64,000 bases of DNA from Sipunculus nudus (taxonomy: Eukaryota; Annelida; Sipuncula; Golfingiida; Sipunculidae), in the NCBI GenBank assembly GCA_026874595.1, contig CM049306.1, forward strand, positions 92,929,642 through 92,993,641, written 5' to 3'. Positions 23,726 to 36,224 of the stretch are shown here, piece by piece. The notes under the pieces were generated by a model. It was not told the DNA's origin, did no database searches, and saw only the letters and a list, made by a program, of their open reading frames with translations. The translations under genes and the position numbers were made by a program. Position 1 is the stretch's first letter. Each line of letters begins with the position of its first letter.

Positions 23726-25472
23726 AACGCATACATTGAGTGCAAAAACTGATAATTACACAAATAAATAATAGGCCATGAGTTGGTACTTTCGTAAAAC
23801 CTTACATATTATACTAAAACAAAATATTTAGTGACTGTATGCTTTCACTAATAGTTTTTGTAAACTTTTAATCTTGAGAAATGTGGAAAAATCACCCCCA
23901 CATACCCCCTCCCCCCCCCCCACACACACACAATACACACAAGCACTTACAAACACACATACACACACACACGCACACACACATATATATATACTTCTTT
24001 AATAAATAACAGCTATTTATATATAACTCTCTTGAAAACCCCTGTAGTATTATTTGACTTTTCATTCTTTATAGACAGACAACCACCGGATGTAGAATTA
24101 GGTTTTATAAAAGAAACATGCGTCTTTAACGGACAAAAAGAAGGTAAATAAAACATACGAAAAACAATGAAAGATTAAAACATAATTATGAAATCTTTTA
24201 GGTCACTTAATTGAAAACCTAGGGGAAAATATCAATTGAATGTGTGTAAAGTCCTTTAAAGAGACATTTGTGACAACAATATTGCCATTTTAATTTAAAT
24301 CCTTTATTAATGATCAACACAATCCAAACAGATGTATATGAATATGTTGTGTAGGCAATTTACAATAAACGTGATGGTTGAATATAAGTTGACACCGGCT
24401 GGGGTATATGGTATGTGATTTTTATGAATAATGTTTATTGGGAAAAGAATTATAATAAAATTATTTTGTAAAAGAGAAATCATACATGACTCAATTTCAA
24501 CGTTCAATTGGTCAGGGTTGTTGTAAACCGGATCACAGTGATATAAAATATTTATATACAAAGATCCAGCAATCAGAGATATGTGAATGAATAACAGAAA
24601 ACGAAGTCCATATATTAATGGATTTTTAAGATTTCATATGAATTTTTTCGTACCTCACTTTTATTCACCACACATCACATAAATCCTATTCATATCATAT
24701 TTGATAAATAACATCGCCTACATTTTTCCCCTTTACCTCCCTTTCTGTCAAGTACATCATTTAAAATACAATTCCAATCTCCCCCAATAATAATATTTGC
24801 ATCTGCTTTACCCCGACATAAACATTTATAAAAATATAAACCGCTACTTCAATTTCTGTCTTTAATATAATAACTCTGCCTTGGATATATATCTCCTGAT
24901 TTCACCCTCTAACATTCAAAGTGAGCAGGCTTAATTTTGCATTCAGGTTATCCAATTATGGTCTTGTGTTAAAGTTCCAATCATATTTTGCACTTTAATT
25001 TTTCTATTGCCAGAAGTTGCTGTTTTCATTATAATTAAGGGTAAAACCAGTGCTAAAGGCTTTATGCAGCTTTGCTTTCAGTCAATTATTTCCGTTTGAA
25101 ATTTACCAAAGCTTCAAAAAATTTAACCTCATAAGTAAATTATCATTCTCCATAAAACAGTTTGCTTTCTATAAAAATTCTCCTTAATATTTGTACGATT
25201 ACATGATATAAAACAATTCTGGTGTTAATTTATTTTTATAATGCAGCATTTTTTATCAATTAAGGGAATTTTATTATAAGACATTTATATGAAAATTCCT
25301 AAAAAAAAATTTAGGAATTTTCAGTTAATGTATTTTTTATACGTTTACCAAGATTCATAATATATATTCTAATGTTCTGGTGAACAAGTTTAATGCTTCC
25401 TTTGTATGAGACCTTAGAATATATGGCGACTCGTGTAATAGGCAATAACAGGGAGTGTTTTACCAGCTCCAG
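23726..25472. other. Duplication unit 2, left part, with deletion of relic exon 13 and exon 3
   Basis: Co-linear with 5660-7120 up to about 25110 and then, after a jump, with 8780-8921 and 14218 onward. The jump removes the counterparts of 7120-8780 (relic exon 13, its 3' flank and exon 3). At about 25265-25275 the retrotransposon seen at 8926-14213 is absent and the two flanks are continuous. There is no gene. Confidence 0.75.
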
Positions 25473-25620
25473 CTCTCTTGATCTATGCCTATCTGGTGCA
25501 TTTTTCATTTGGTTGAACATTGCCTTTTACACAATTGAAGGGACTGATGCTTCTTCTGCAACTAGAGTTTGCCACACTGTCACCGCTGGTGTATTACAAT
25601 GTCTGCTGGATTCCTTGACG
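25473..25620 (+). pseudogene. Relic exon 4 of an SLC18B1-like gene in unit 2
   Basis: 148 nt after a CTCCAG acceptor, open and reading ...LDLCLSGAFFIWLNIAF...IEGTDASSATRV..., the counterpart of 14422-14569. It ends ACG followed by ATAAAA instead of a GT donor, the same lesion as the unit 1 copy. The reading frame then meets TAA at 25630. Confidence 0.75.
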
Positions 25621-25966
25621 ATAAAATCTTAAATAAATGTCTAATGTCTTATTGCCAGTTCGAAAAATTATGTTGAAAACGACTGTAGGCGGTGCGTTAA
25701 AATTTTTGCAAGTATTTATTAAACATGTTGCGTGACCATAAATTCCTCTTCTCAACTTTTTGTATATATAATTCTGACCGATAGGATAGTCGGGCATGCA
25801 TTTACATGACTGGTTATAAAATGATTTTCATGAATAAAATAATAATAAGCTAGATGGTAATAAGCTAGATAATCAAGAACATAATACAAAGGACACAGGT
25901 AGTAACATGGCCTGAACTAACGTTGATGTTACTTGAGACAATTATGGTTAGAAGTCACATGACATC

Positions 25967-27266
25967 GTGTCAGAAAGCAAGCAAAATGAGACAGCAGCCG
26001 TGTTTCCTGCAAAAAGAGAAAACAAATTGTTTTTGGTGATATATTTCATCTGTAGGTTTTGCCTTGCTGCCTTTGCGGGGTTGATGGCACCCATCTTTCC
26101 AACTTTGGTATGTACAGTTTTCAATCTCCATGCTCATATTATTTACTTAATCTAATATCATATCTGTTTTTGAAGCCGCGTTAGGATATGAGAAATTGTC
26201 GGTTTTCTTTACAAAATCATTGTTGCCTCTTTAGTACTGAATTTATTCTTGTATCAGATGTGATTCTCCAAATCCGCAAAGAAAGTCATACATGCATCGT
26301 AAATAAACAGCTCGGCTTCTCATGTAATCGATCAATCGCTTGTTGCTGAAAACTATAATGTTTCATGTGCTTAAACAATTGATTTTCTTCTTGTAAATAT
26401 ATATTGATTATAGCCTTTTTGTGACCATGACATGTTTTACTAATGGACTCTGTAAATTGCATTCTGTGAAGAATGTCCAGATCATAAAATACACATAACA
26501 ATATATATTAAGTGATAAGCTGATAAAAAAAAACCTGCCATTAAACCTATTTAACATAGAATTACTGAAATTTCCCTAAGAACACAGGACAACTGCAAAG
26601 ATGATTTTAATTTCAACTTAAATGATTTTTAAGAGGTCTGGTAGGTCCTGTGCTCGGCTGTGTATTGACGGACTGATTCGGATTCCCCAGTGCATCAGGG
26701 CTCTTTTCTGTATTCCTGTTACTTCCGGTGAGAACAAATGTGTTTTATATATTACAGTTGTCTATAGTCTGATAAATCAACACTCGTAATTTAAGTTGAT
26801 TTGATTACTTAAAATGATATCTATACATTAAAGCTTGTTTGAATACCATTTCAAATACAAAAATTAATTATAACATTTATTTTGGGAGAAGGATAAATTA
26901 CAAACAGAGTTAAATAGAACATAAACTTTTTACTTTTTATAGCAGGAATAAACCCAACATGTGGAACTTAATACACCTTATTTTTTCTACGATATAAGGA
27001 ATTTACACACATAAGTCCACGTGTTAAGGGTTATGGTATACTTGTGTTTAGCAATGTACGTCGCAGTGTTAATCACCTAGAACTACTGATCACCTAAAGT
27101 ATTATTGTTGTATGTTTAGATTTGTACATAGGTTTATCAAATTTGTTCGTGTATATTTCAGTCATTCTCTATGGGGTTCTATCTGGTTTACATGGACTGC
27201 AAGAAAAAGAGAAAACAAGTACTTTTTTATTCCAATACAGAAGAGAACGTACCACTCTTTAGATAG
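25967..27266 (+). pseudogene. Deleted copy of the intact SLC18B1 gene: exons 1, 12 and 13 only
   Basis: Exon 1 (25967-26107) is 141 nt like its parent but its start codon is GTG in place of ATG. Intron 1 then joins directly to intron 11 near 26500, so exons 2-11 (the counterpart of about 15540-19245) are gone. Exon 12 (26634-26727) carries an in-frame TGA at 26674. Exon 13 (27162-27266) is intact through its TAG. The copy is much closer to the intact gene than paralogue B is, marking it as the younger duplicate. Three independent lesions make it a pseudogene. Confidence 0.9.
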
Positions 27267-28821
27267 ATGAGTAATAAGTCGGGTTGATTTATAAAGACCT
27301 GATTACTTTAGGAGAAACAATAAATGTGATGATATTTGAGGTGTTAAAGAGTGAAATGGGATAATATGACTGATGCTTTGAAAATTAATTATAACTCATG
27401 CAAAGAGAAAATGAGCAATTATTTTGAAGACAGCTTACATCTTAGGCTTGTAAACAGATATTTGTGTCAAATACAAAAATCCTTACCCTCAGTGACACAG
27501 ATTACATTAGAGGCTTAAACATCCTCTCCTGGATAATTCCATGTGAGAACTCCCCGTATAGCTGAGCAAATAGGGCAGTTCCCGCCAAATGATTCACATT
27601 AAATTCTGGTATTTATTTTCAGCACAACCTTTAATCCGCCAACAGCATCAAAATTAAGGCATTTCTAGTTGTATTTCTCAAAGATAATTCGCCTTCAATC
27701 ACTTAATTTTATATATCTACTATTATTCTCATTATAGATTCTGTTAAAGATGGAACCCACATTTTCCAAAGAACTGTGACAATTTAACTTTGCAAGTCAT
27801 ACTGATACGCAGAAATGACATTATAATACCGCTAACATAACTATCCGAACAACCTCTGGTCCTACCATGGCAAACCAGATCATTCTTCTGATGTTATTTT
27901 AAATGTTATATGACAAAATTTTCAGAATCATAAGGATCAAAGCCGGTCCTGTTTTCAAGAAAATCTTGCTTTATTCTAAATTATAAAAAATATTATTATT
28001 TTTTTAACGAATCGGGTTTAAGTGTCGGATCCCTTCGTGCCATGGTAATACCCGTGTCTGAATGAGTTACCTTTTAAAGGACCCATCGGAGCCTTTTGAC
28101 ACGCAAATGATCAACGAACAGTTTGGGGATCGAAAGTTTAACCGCTTCCTGTCCAGATTTTATTCACTGTGCTGTTGTATTTAGGGCGATTTAATCTCAA
28201 AGAAGGCAGTACAATACACTAGTATATACCCGTGAAAAGACAGAACCATGTCTTACTCTATATAATTGAAATGTGTTATATTTCGATTATATTCAAATCA
28301 CGTCACAGCTATTGAATGCATCCAGTGTTTTTTATTCCTTTGTTTGACAGTATGGTCAAAATTGAACAGAAAAAAATGATAAAATATGCATGCGCGTGTA
28401 CTTGCATAGTGATTGTAGAGTCTGATGCATTTGTGCTTGCCTTTATCATTGCGTGCCCATGCGTAATATAATATTATAATCTAAACAAACTCTATTAATT
28501 AGTATGTTTATATGTTAGTATGTTTGATAAAAAAAAAGCATTTATTGAACTATGTGATGAAAGCTCAGGTGCAGCCTCTTGGCTGACAGCTCCTCAAAAA
28601 GCGCAAAGCAATTTCCTTTAGCTCTTACCTATAAAGACAGGACAAATTCTTTATTTTTAGTAGTTTAGTTCTTTGAATGTTCGATAGCCTTCGAATATGC
28701 ATGGGGCATGGTAATATGAATAAGCTGACATTACATGTTATATTTCTTCACTGTATTATAAACATAAAATTTGCATAACTTTACATTAATTTTACGCTAT
28801 ATGTTCTCTTGTTTAATTTAG
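27267..28821. other. Unit 2 copy of the 3' flank, missing gene B exons 1-2
   Basis: Co-linear with 20013 to about 21340, then from about 28510 with 22143 onward. The skipped interval in unit 1 contains gene B exon 1 and exon 2, so these were deleted in unit 2. A short TTAGTATGTTTATATGTTAG sequence lies at the junction. No gene is seen. Confidence 0.75.
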
Positions 28822-30463
28822 ATGACTCGTCTCGGTCCTAAGTTTATATTTACAACTTGCTTGTTTGTTACTGGTGTTTGCTCACTTCTATTTGGGTGAG
28901 TAATAGATTCAAGGTATATTAATCAACGTGATTCAATATGCCAAATGAATTACCTTTTCCCCATATAATATTTTCCTTTCTATGAATTTTGTAACATAAA
29001 TAGATACAAATAATTTAAATGAAAATCATCATTTTTGGAGTATATTCATTGATTCACCGATTTCAAGGTAGTATAAATAGCCTGATTAATATAAATTTAC
29101 TTCAAGAACGAATTATATCCTTTGACTTAGCAGTTTATGTGTTTTGTCAGTTCAGTGCCTGTGGAATCTATTAAGATGGTCTAGAAAACCATTTTAGAGG
29201 TACGTAGATAGACAGATTTTGTATGAGATTGAAAATTCATTTAAAAAAAAACCGTACATGAGATGTTACTTGTTCCAGGTTTCTCGACCTATGCCCATCT
29301 GGTGCCTCTTTCGTTGAGCAATGCTTTAAGAACAACTGAAGGGATAGGGGCTTCTTCTGCTATTGTAGTTGGGCTTGCTGTAACAGTAAGATTTGTAATG
29401 AATGCCTAAGAAGTTTATCACATAATTCTTGTGTGTGGAGCGTGGTGGCGTAATGTCAGTACACATGACCGCAAGTTTATGGATTCGCCACCATGTGAAT
29501 GGGTACTTCTTATGGGCGAAAACCAATTGAAGAATGAATAACCCTGTAACGCATATTATGGTTGCTTGGATCGTATGCTCCCCGGAATACCGAGAGGGTC
29601 TACAAGAATAAACACGCCAAAAACACCAAAAAGGCAAAGTGTAAGGTCTGATAAAACTGACATCGTCACCAGACAACAAACCCCACTTTACCTATCGACG
29701 TGTTGATTAAGCATTCATTCTAAGTAATGTTGGGCCTTACTCCAAGTCCTCATATAACGTTTTGAAATATTTGAAATAATAACACCTTATAAAATAGGGT
29801 AGCGCGAATAAAAAGAATATATTTATTTTATGTCCTCGGGAAATAAAACAAAAATGCTACAAAACTAACGTGAAAATGAATAAGCGTGTGATATGCCGTA
29901 TATATATTATTTGATTGTGGAAGACTCTTTACAGCCATGTGGTCAAACAAACTCGTATTTCCGTGTGCCAAATATAAACTATTACTCATCTTAGTGGATG
30001 GCTTTCGAGTAGATTGCCATTGTAACTGAAAGTAATCCAAGGTGTGTATTTATTTATACTTATCAGAGCACACCTGTATCTTATTTTACTGCGTTTTGTT
30101 TTCCTTCAGGGAAGTGTAGTAATGTTTCATGGAATCGGTACGACAGCTGGCCCAGCCATTGGTGGCCTACTTTATCAGGTAACAAAACATATTTTAAACT
30201 ACATAAAATTAAATATAATAATATTTATAATAATCACTTTCTGGTACATGTGTTGAATATGAGACCGTATAATCTTGTAGCAAACAGGAGGCTGCAATAT
30301 TTTTTACATTTTCATAGGTTTAAGATTTGATTCATAATCTTATTTCCATATTCTCGTACAGCATTAGATCATAACCTTAACGTACACGTTGTATAATAAA
30401 AATGTTTCCTTTAAAAGAAAAAGAACAAATAATATTACATTATTAAGCCCGCAATGTTGTTTT

Positions 30464-32222
30464 TTAGCTCAGCTGACTATAAGTCATCTGAGCTATAGTC
30501 GTGGTCCATTGTCCGTCGTCCGTCTGTCCGTCCGTAGATGTAGCACGTTTTGAAACCGTAAGACCTAGGAATCCAAAATTCGTCATGTTAGATGTCCCCA
30601 AGATCTCCTACCAAGCCGAAAACTGGGTCTTTGCGACTTTGTTCCTTTGAGAAATTAAGGAAAAACCTCATTTTTTAAATTAAAAACCTATTTTTCACAC
30701 TTCAGGACTGCCTAATTTCAAAACCACCTGTTTTTAATATCATCTGTTTCTCCTTATATTTACCATAAATATTCCTCTATATAGTTCCTATGTACATGCC
30801 AGAAATAAGTTCTGTATTATATAATTTAAGAAAAGGTTATGGGCCCAACCATATTGCACTTAGTTAAAAAATCAAGAAAAATATTTGGTCACTTAACACA
30901 AAAAAAATGTTAAAGCTAGGGACTTTTTCTTCAGAAATATAACTTAAATTAATCAAAATTTAATTGTATTCCCAAAATTAGATCAAAATCTTTTAAATTT
31001 TTAAAAATATTTTTAAAAATATAAAATTGGTACCTTAAATTTTGCCCAAATTTGACCATGGCACCTTTTTCTCGTAAGTATATTTAATTTATTTTTCACC
31101 GCCGGGATACATGTGGATTTAATCTGTTGAATTCTTAAATTTGAAAGTAAAAGCTTAAAAATTATTCTAATTATTGAAGTTTTTCAGATGCTCTAATGTA
31201 TTTGCATTTTGTATATCCAAGACCCCACTCTTGCTCACTACAGCCTTGCTTAGGTAACTTTATTAGTGATGCAGCACTGGCAGAACACCCCTGCTGTAAT
31301 AAACACTTGTTCTCATGTGCCCCAATTACCACTATTACCAATTATATTGCAATACATGGTTTGTTATTGTCAACTGTATTTCTTTAAATGTCAAGCTGTT
31401 TTTGATTCAATGTGCTCAAATTTTTCTTGAAATATTAATTCAAAAAGTAATCCAAGAGATGACACGTTGTTCTGATGTAGCATTTTAAAGAAATTGTTTC
31501 CTTTTAAATACTTAAACAAAATATAATCTAACCCATCAGTAGGCATAATTTGATAATATATTTAACAAATCATGGATAAATATAGGTGCAATTTAAAATT
31601 GTGAATTCTGGAGCGTTATTTTCATATATTTATTGCTTTACAAATTTAAAAAATATATTTTTAAATATAAAAAATATATATATATATATATATATCTGTG
31701 CATAATGGGATGTTACCTGACTAAATTAAGTATAAATATTGATGTAATTTAGATTTGTGAATCAATTTTAAATATTCAGATATATATGATATACTATAAA
31801 TATATAGTAAAATTTATAAACTTAAAAAAATGACTTAACAAAAGAAAAAATAGGATCTAATGCAAATATTTGTTCATTATTTTCCTGTCTCAGCAGAATG
31901 GAAATTAAAGTTATTTGCTTTGTTTTCCATCTCTCTGCCTGTTTTTAAATATTTAAAAATAATTTCACTTAAATTTTATCCTTTACGTATATGCAGAGGT
32001 GCTGTAACTCCCACCAGTCCCTGTAAGCACCATTGAATTTAATTAGTATTCTGTATTTATATCCAAAGGTGTTGTAACTCTCCCCCCCCCCCCCCCCCGG
32101 TCATTGAGCCCTAGTTCCTGAGCACTAAGGATAGTATTTTTATTGCAACTTAAAAAAAAATATCTATGGTGATGCAGTTTTAACTGTCACAATCATGAGC
32201 GCCGTGACCCATAGGTCCCTTG
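30464..32222 (-). mobile_element. Hairpin-ended non-autonomous repeat element in gene B intron 5
   Basis: Read on the minus strand it starts near 32222 with ACAAGGGACC and a near-palindrome (GACCCATAGGTC at 32206-32217, one mismatch from GACCCATGGGTC). It ends with an imperfect hairpin, AGCTCAGCTGACT...AGTCATCTGAGCT at 30466-30494, then CTAA. Just inside the hairpin is a CCGTCCGTC-type microsatellite. The core matches the reverse complement of about 48976-50330, including TTATGGGCCCAA and TGTACATGCCAGA blocks. No protein is encoded. The terminal hairpin plus CTAA recalls Helitron 3' ends, but the class is unproven. Confidence 0.7.
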
Positions 32223-32377
32223 TTATTTACTGGCGACGAGGATCGGGGTTGCTACTTTGGGTCCGATTTATTCTTTATTATCTGCAGGTTGGAGGATTCG
32301 GGTTACCATTTTGGAGTTTTGGTATTTTCCTTCTTTTAATGGGATGCTTTGCCCTGTTCCTTCCCTCTCCGCACAAG

Positions 32378-33145
32378 GTGAGGAGTGAAATGCGTTTACA
32401 GGAATTTGTTGTATTTTCATAACATGATCAAGTAACCAGAACATAAGAACCTAGCTTACCTCTAGAAGTATTTTATCCGTGATTAATTTTGCGTCCTTAA
32501 TGCTTTACAGAATACTGTATCATATATTCTGAAAATATATTTCTTTAAGTCCTTCGGTCTGCTTATTGTGTACAGACTTGAGTCGGATTTGCATTTCCAT
32601 CAAAACACGGAAGTACAAGTTACCATTTGAGTTGGCAAATGTGGCTTTTATACCCATTCAGATATATAATTAAATTGAATGGTGTTGCTAATATACTAAC
32701 TATGCCATATTTTATTTATTAAGAAGTTTCGGAATATTTAAGATTATTTTGTAAAATGCATTAAAGTTTTGGTTAAGCAAGAGTCCTGTAATATGCAACT
32801 AAATAAAATTCAAATGCATGTCCATACGAAAGTGCATCACTGTTTGATACTTTTATCTGATTTGTATGTGTATTTGCATGGATTTGATAATGTTAAGTCC
32901 CAATTGCATTTGTATTTAATTTATTTGAAGCATTTGCATATAACGCGCCGAGTTTGAACAAAACCATGGTTGCCATAAAGTGACCTATTTTGGACTTACG
33001 TCGGCAAACATTTATATTGGTCTTACGCATGGACATAATTCTGAAACAATGTTATATGCTAGATATGTCTTGCTACCTCAAGTCAGAATGTAGACATGTC
33101 CCAGAGGGAAACATTTTATGTGAATTTATAATCGTATCTGCAGAG
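32378..33145. other. Gene B intron 6
   Basis: AT-rich, with no recognised repeat or RNA. Bounded by GTGAGG at 32378 and TCTGCAGAG before 33146. Confidence 0.5.
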
Positions 33146-33549
33146 GCATCCGCGTCATCCAAGAAAAAAGCAACAGATTCCTACCTGACAATACTATCCT
33201 TGCCTAAGGTTCTCATCCTGTTGTGTTTTGTGTTTTTCGACTTCGTCCTCACTAGCTTCATCAATAGTACATTAAGTCTCTACCTGGCAGAACAGGTAAA
33301 TGAGTGTATGAAGTACTAACCATATAGGTAATCCATACAATCAGAGAGGAAGACTTTTACTGTCATTTTATAGGAATGTTTGAAACTCTCAGTGATGTAT
33401 TGTCATTTTATAGGAATGTTTGAAAACCCTTATTGACCTTGTTAAATACTGCTGATGTAAAATGAATATCGCTTTAAAAATCGTATAGGCGTTTATCTTA
33501 AAGATTATATAATAACTAGATATTTCTTGGCACCGCAGGTGCCATAGTA

Positions 33550-34330
33550 TCCCCAGACAATAAACCCCCCCCCCCCCCCCCAGCCCTTGATAAGATGCAT
33601 CTAACCTGTATGTTTGGTGACTGTACCAACAATTTTTTTTGGAGTTATTGCCGTAATTTCATTTTAACATTATCGCTGCTGTGACCTTGAAAAAATGTAT
33701 CAAGGTCATCCATGTTCAAATTTGACCTAGCCTTTGACAAGATGCATCAAACTTGTGGGTTTGGTGACTGTACCTCAAATTCTTACGAAGTTATTCCGTT
33801 TAAACATCATTTTAGCAAGAAAACAACATAAGGTGGCGCGACCTGTCTTCTGCAGAAAAACAATGTTATCAAAGATCTTATGTCAATTTGATTTTTTGGA
33901 CCAATCCATGCATCCCTCAGTGAGATATTAAAGTTAACATCATTTCAGCGTTATCGCCTCTGTGACCTTGAAAAATGCATCAAGGTCATCCATATTCGAA
34001 CTTAGCCTAGCCCTTGATAAGATGCATCTAAAGTGTAGGTTTGGTGACTTTACCACAAATTCTTTTTGAGTTATTTCCCTAATATCATTTTGCATAATCG
34101 CTGCTGTGACCTTGAAAAAATGCATCAAGGTCATCCATGTTCGAACTTGACCTAGCCGTTGATAAGATGCATCAAACCTGTGGGTTTGGTGACTGTACCT
34201 CAAATTCTTACAAAGGTATTGCGTTAACATCATTTTAACAAGAAATGGACACAAGGTGGCGCGACCTGTCTTCTGCAAAAGACAAAGCTATCCAAGCTCT
34301 TCGGTCAATTTGATTTTTGGATCATTCCAT
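33550..34330. repeat. Nested tandem repeat: two 427-bp units, each with two 147-bp sub-repeats
   Basis: AAGATGCATC-centred sub-repeats start at 33593, 33740, 34019 and 34167. Spacings are 147 and 148 within a unit and 426-427 between units. Each sub-repeat carries TGACCTTGA or TCAAGGTCA, and each unit ends with an AAGGTGGCGCGACCTGTCTTCTGC segment. It lies in gene B intron 7. Confidence 0.85.
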
Positions 34331-35345
34331 AAATCCCTTACTGAGATATAAAAGATTTTGTGTGAATTTCACCAAATTTGGGAATATTCAAGGTCAAGGC
34401 CACTTTCATAGGAAAAGTCATGACCCCAGTTTAATTGAACATCATCCCATAACCAATATCTATGTAAATGCCTAATATAAAAGAAATATGTCCATTAGTT
34501 TTTGACTTATAACGCTCACAGTATTGTCGAGTGGCAATTTTGGGTGTATTAAAAGGCACAAAAAAAAGTAAAGAATAATAGGTGGCGCCACCAGTTTCTG
34601 GAACATGACAACCCTATCCATGATCTTCGATCAACTTGATTTTGGGTTCAATCCATGCCAGATTTCTTGAGATATTTAAGAATTTTTGTGATTATCCCCA
34701 AAACTGGACTTTTCAAGGTCAAGGACACTCTCCTAGTAAAGGTCATGACCTCATTTTAAATAGGCGTCGTCCTCTCACCCATATCACGATATATACCAGG
34801 TTTAGTAAAGATCCGTGAAATTTTTATTGAGTTATTAAAGATTTTGTGTGAATTTCACCAAATTTGGGAATATTCAAGGTCAAGGCCACTCACATAGGAA
34901 AGGTCATGACCCAATTCAAATAAACATCATCCCATAACCCATATCTATGTATATGCATAATATAAAAGAAATCTGTTCATTAGTTTTTGACTTACAATGC
35001 TCAAAGTATTGTCAAGTGGCAATTTTGGGTGTATTAAAAGGCTCGAAATAATAATAGGTGGCGCCACCAGTTTCTGGAACATGACAACCCTATCCATGAT
35101 CTTCGATCAACTTGATTTTGGGATCAATCCATGCAAGATTTCTTGAAATATTTAAGAAACTGTGTGATTTTCCCCAAAATTGGACCTATTAAAGGTCAAG
35201 GACACTCTCCTAGTAAAGGTCATGACCTCATATTATATAGGCGTTGTCCTCTTACCTTTATCTATACATATACAAAGTTTGGTAAAAATCCGTGAAATAT
35301 TTTTTGAGTTATCAAAAAAACTACACGTATATACATGTACCTGGT
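34331..35345. repeat. Two tandem units of about 477 bp with repeated AAGGTCA motifs
   Basis: TTCAAGGTCAAGGCCAC recurs at 34389 and 34867 (478 bp apart) and GGTGGCGCCACCAGTTTCTGG at 34581 and 35057 (476 bp apart). Each unit carries several AGGTCA half-sites in both orientations. The block ends just 5' of gene B exon 8 (35355). No open frame of interest. Confidence 0.85.
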
Positions 35346-35725
35346 TCGTTACAGTTTCAGTTGTGACCTGCCACTTCCAGTATCGTATTCGCCCTATACG
35401 GTGTATTTTTCGGGATTTTATGCTTCTTGATGGGTCGAATTGGTGACACGAACGTTCGTATAATAATATATCTTTAACATTTAAAATTTATATTTTTTAA
35501 CATTTAAAATAATCTGAATCTATCAACTAAAGACACCTTTGATTTTGCGTTCCTTCCCATAATGTTTCGAATCTCTACTTTCAGATTTGAAACACGTCTC
35601 CCGTCCTTTAATATACTTTTAATTTATCAACAGATCCGGCGATCTCCATTTGTAATTGGTGGATTCCTATTGACATGTGTCTCACTTATATTCCTCGGGC
35701 CTGCTCCATTTATTCCAATACCAAG

Positions 35726-36224
35726 GTACGTACAGGCAAAGAGATATTTTTTTTGTCCCTTGGTTAAGTATCTCAGAAATAATCCTGTTTCGCTGAAAAA
35801 CAGATGAATCTTTTTTAAAATATTAACCCTTTTCAGTGATAAATTATTTTTATAATAGGTTCTTGTTATTAATTTATCCTGAATACAGATAATCTGTTAA
35901 AATCTGGTAGGTAGCATTAGGGTAGGTTATTCTTATATAACATAATACTAACAATAACACTTTCAGTACTTTAGAAACGAAAGAGATTAACTTCAACGTC
36001 CAAATTAATCCAATGGATACCTGTCGTTAAACATAACACAATGCCACATAATTTACCTGTCGTTCTTTGGAACTCCTTTTAAAAATGGAATAAAACAAGA
36101 CGTGTAATCTAAACATTTTACCTGTTTGATATGATTTTTTCTTAAATGATCCGGTGGATATTTGACGAAATGTGCTTTAATATCAACATCAGTCAAGAAT
36201 GTAACATTTATTGATTTGGTTCAG
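35726..36224. other. Gene B intron where exon 10 should be
   Basis: Five hundred bases between exons 9 and 11. The 93-nt exon 10 of the intact gene (SLWLTVGSILL...) has no recognisable counterpart. Ordinary AT-rich sequence otherwise. Confidence 0.65.

Noticed and set aside
29326-29679. 117-codon minus-strand open frame over gene B exon 4 and intron 4
   Set aside because: No recognisable domain; it is antisense to a known exon and its counterpart at 22.9 kb is broken.
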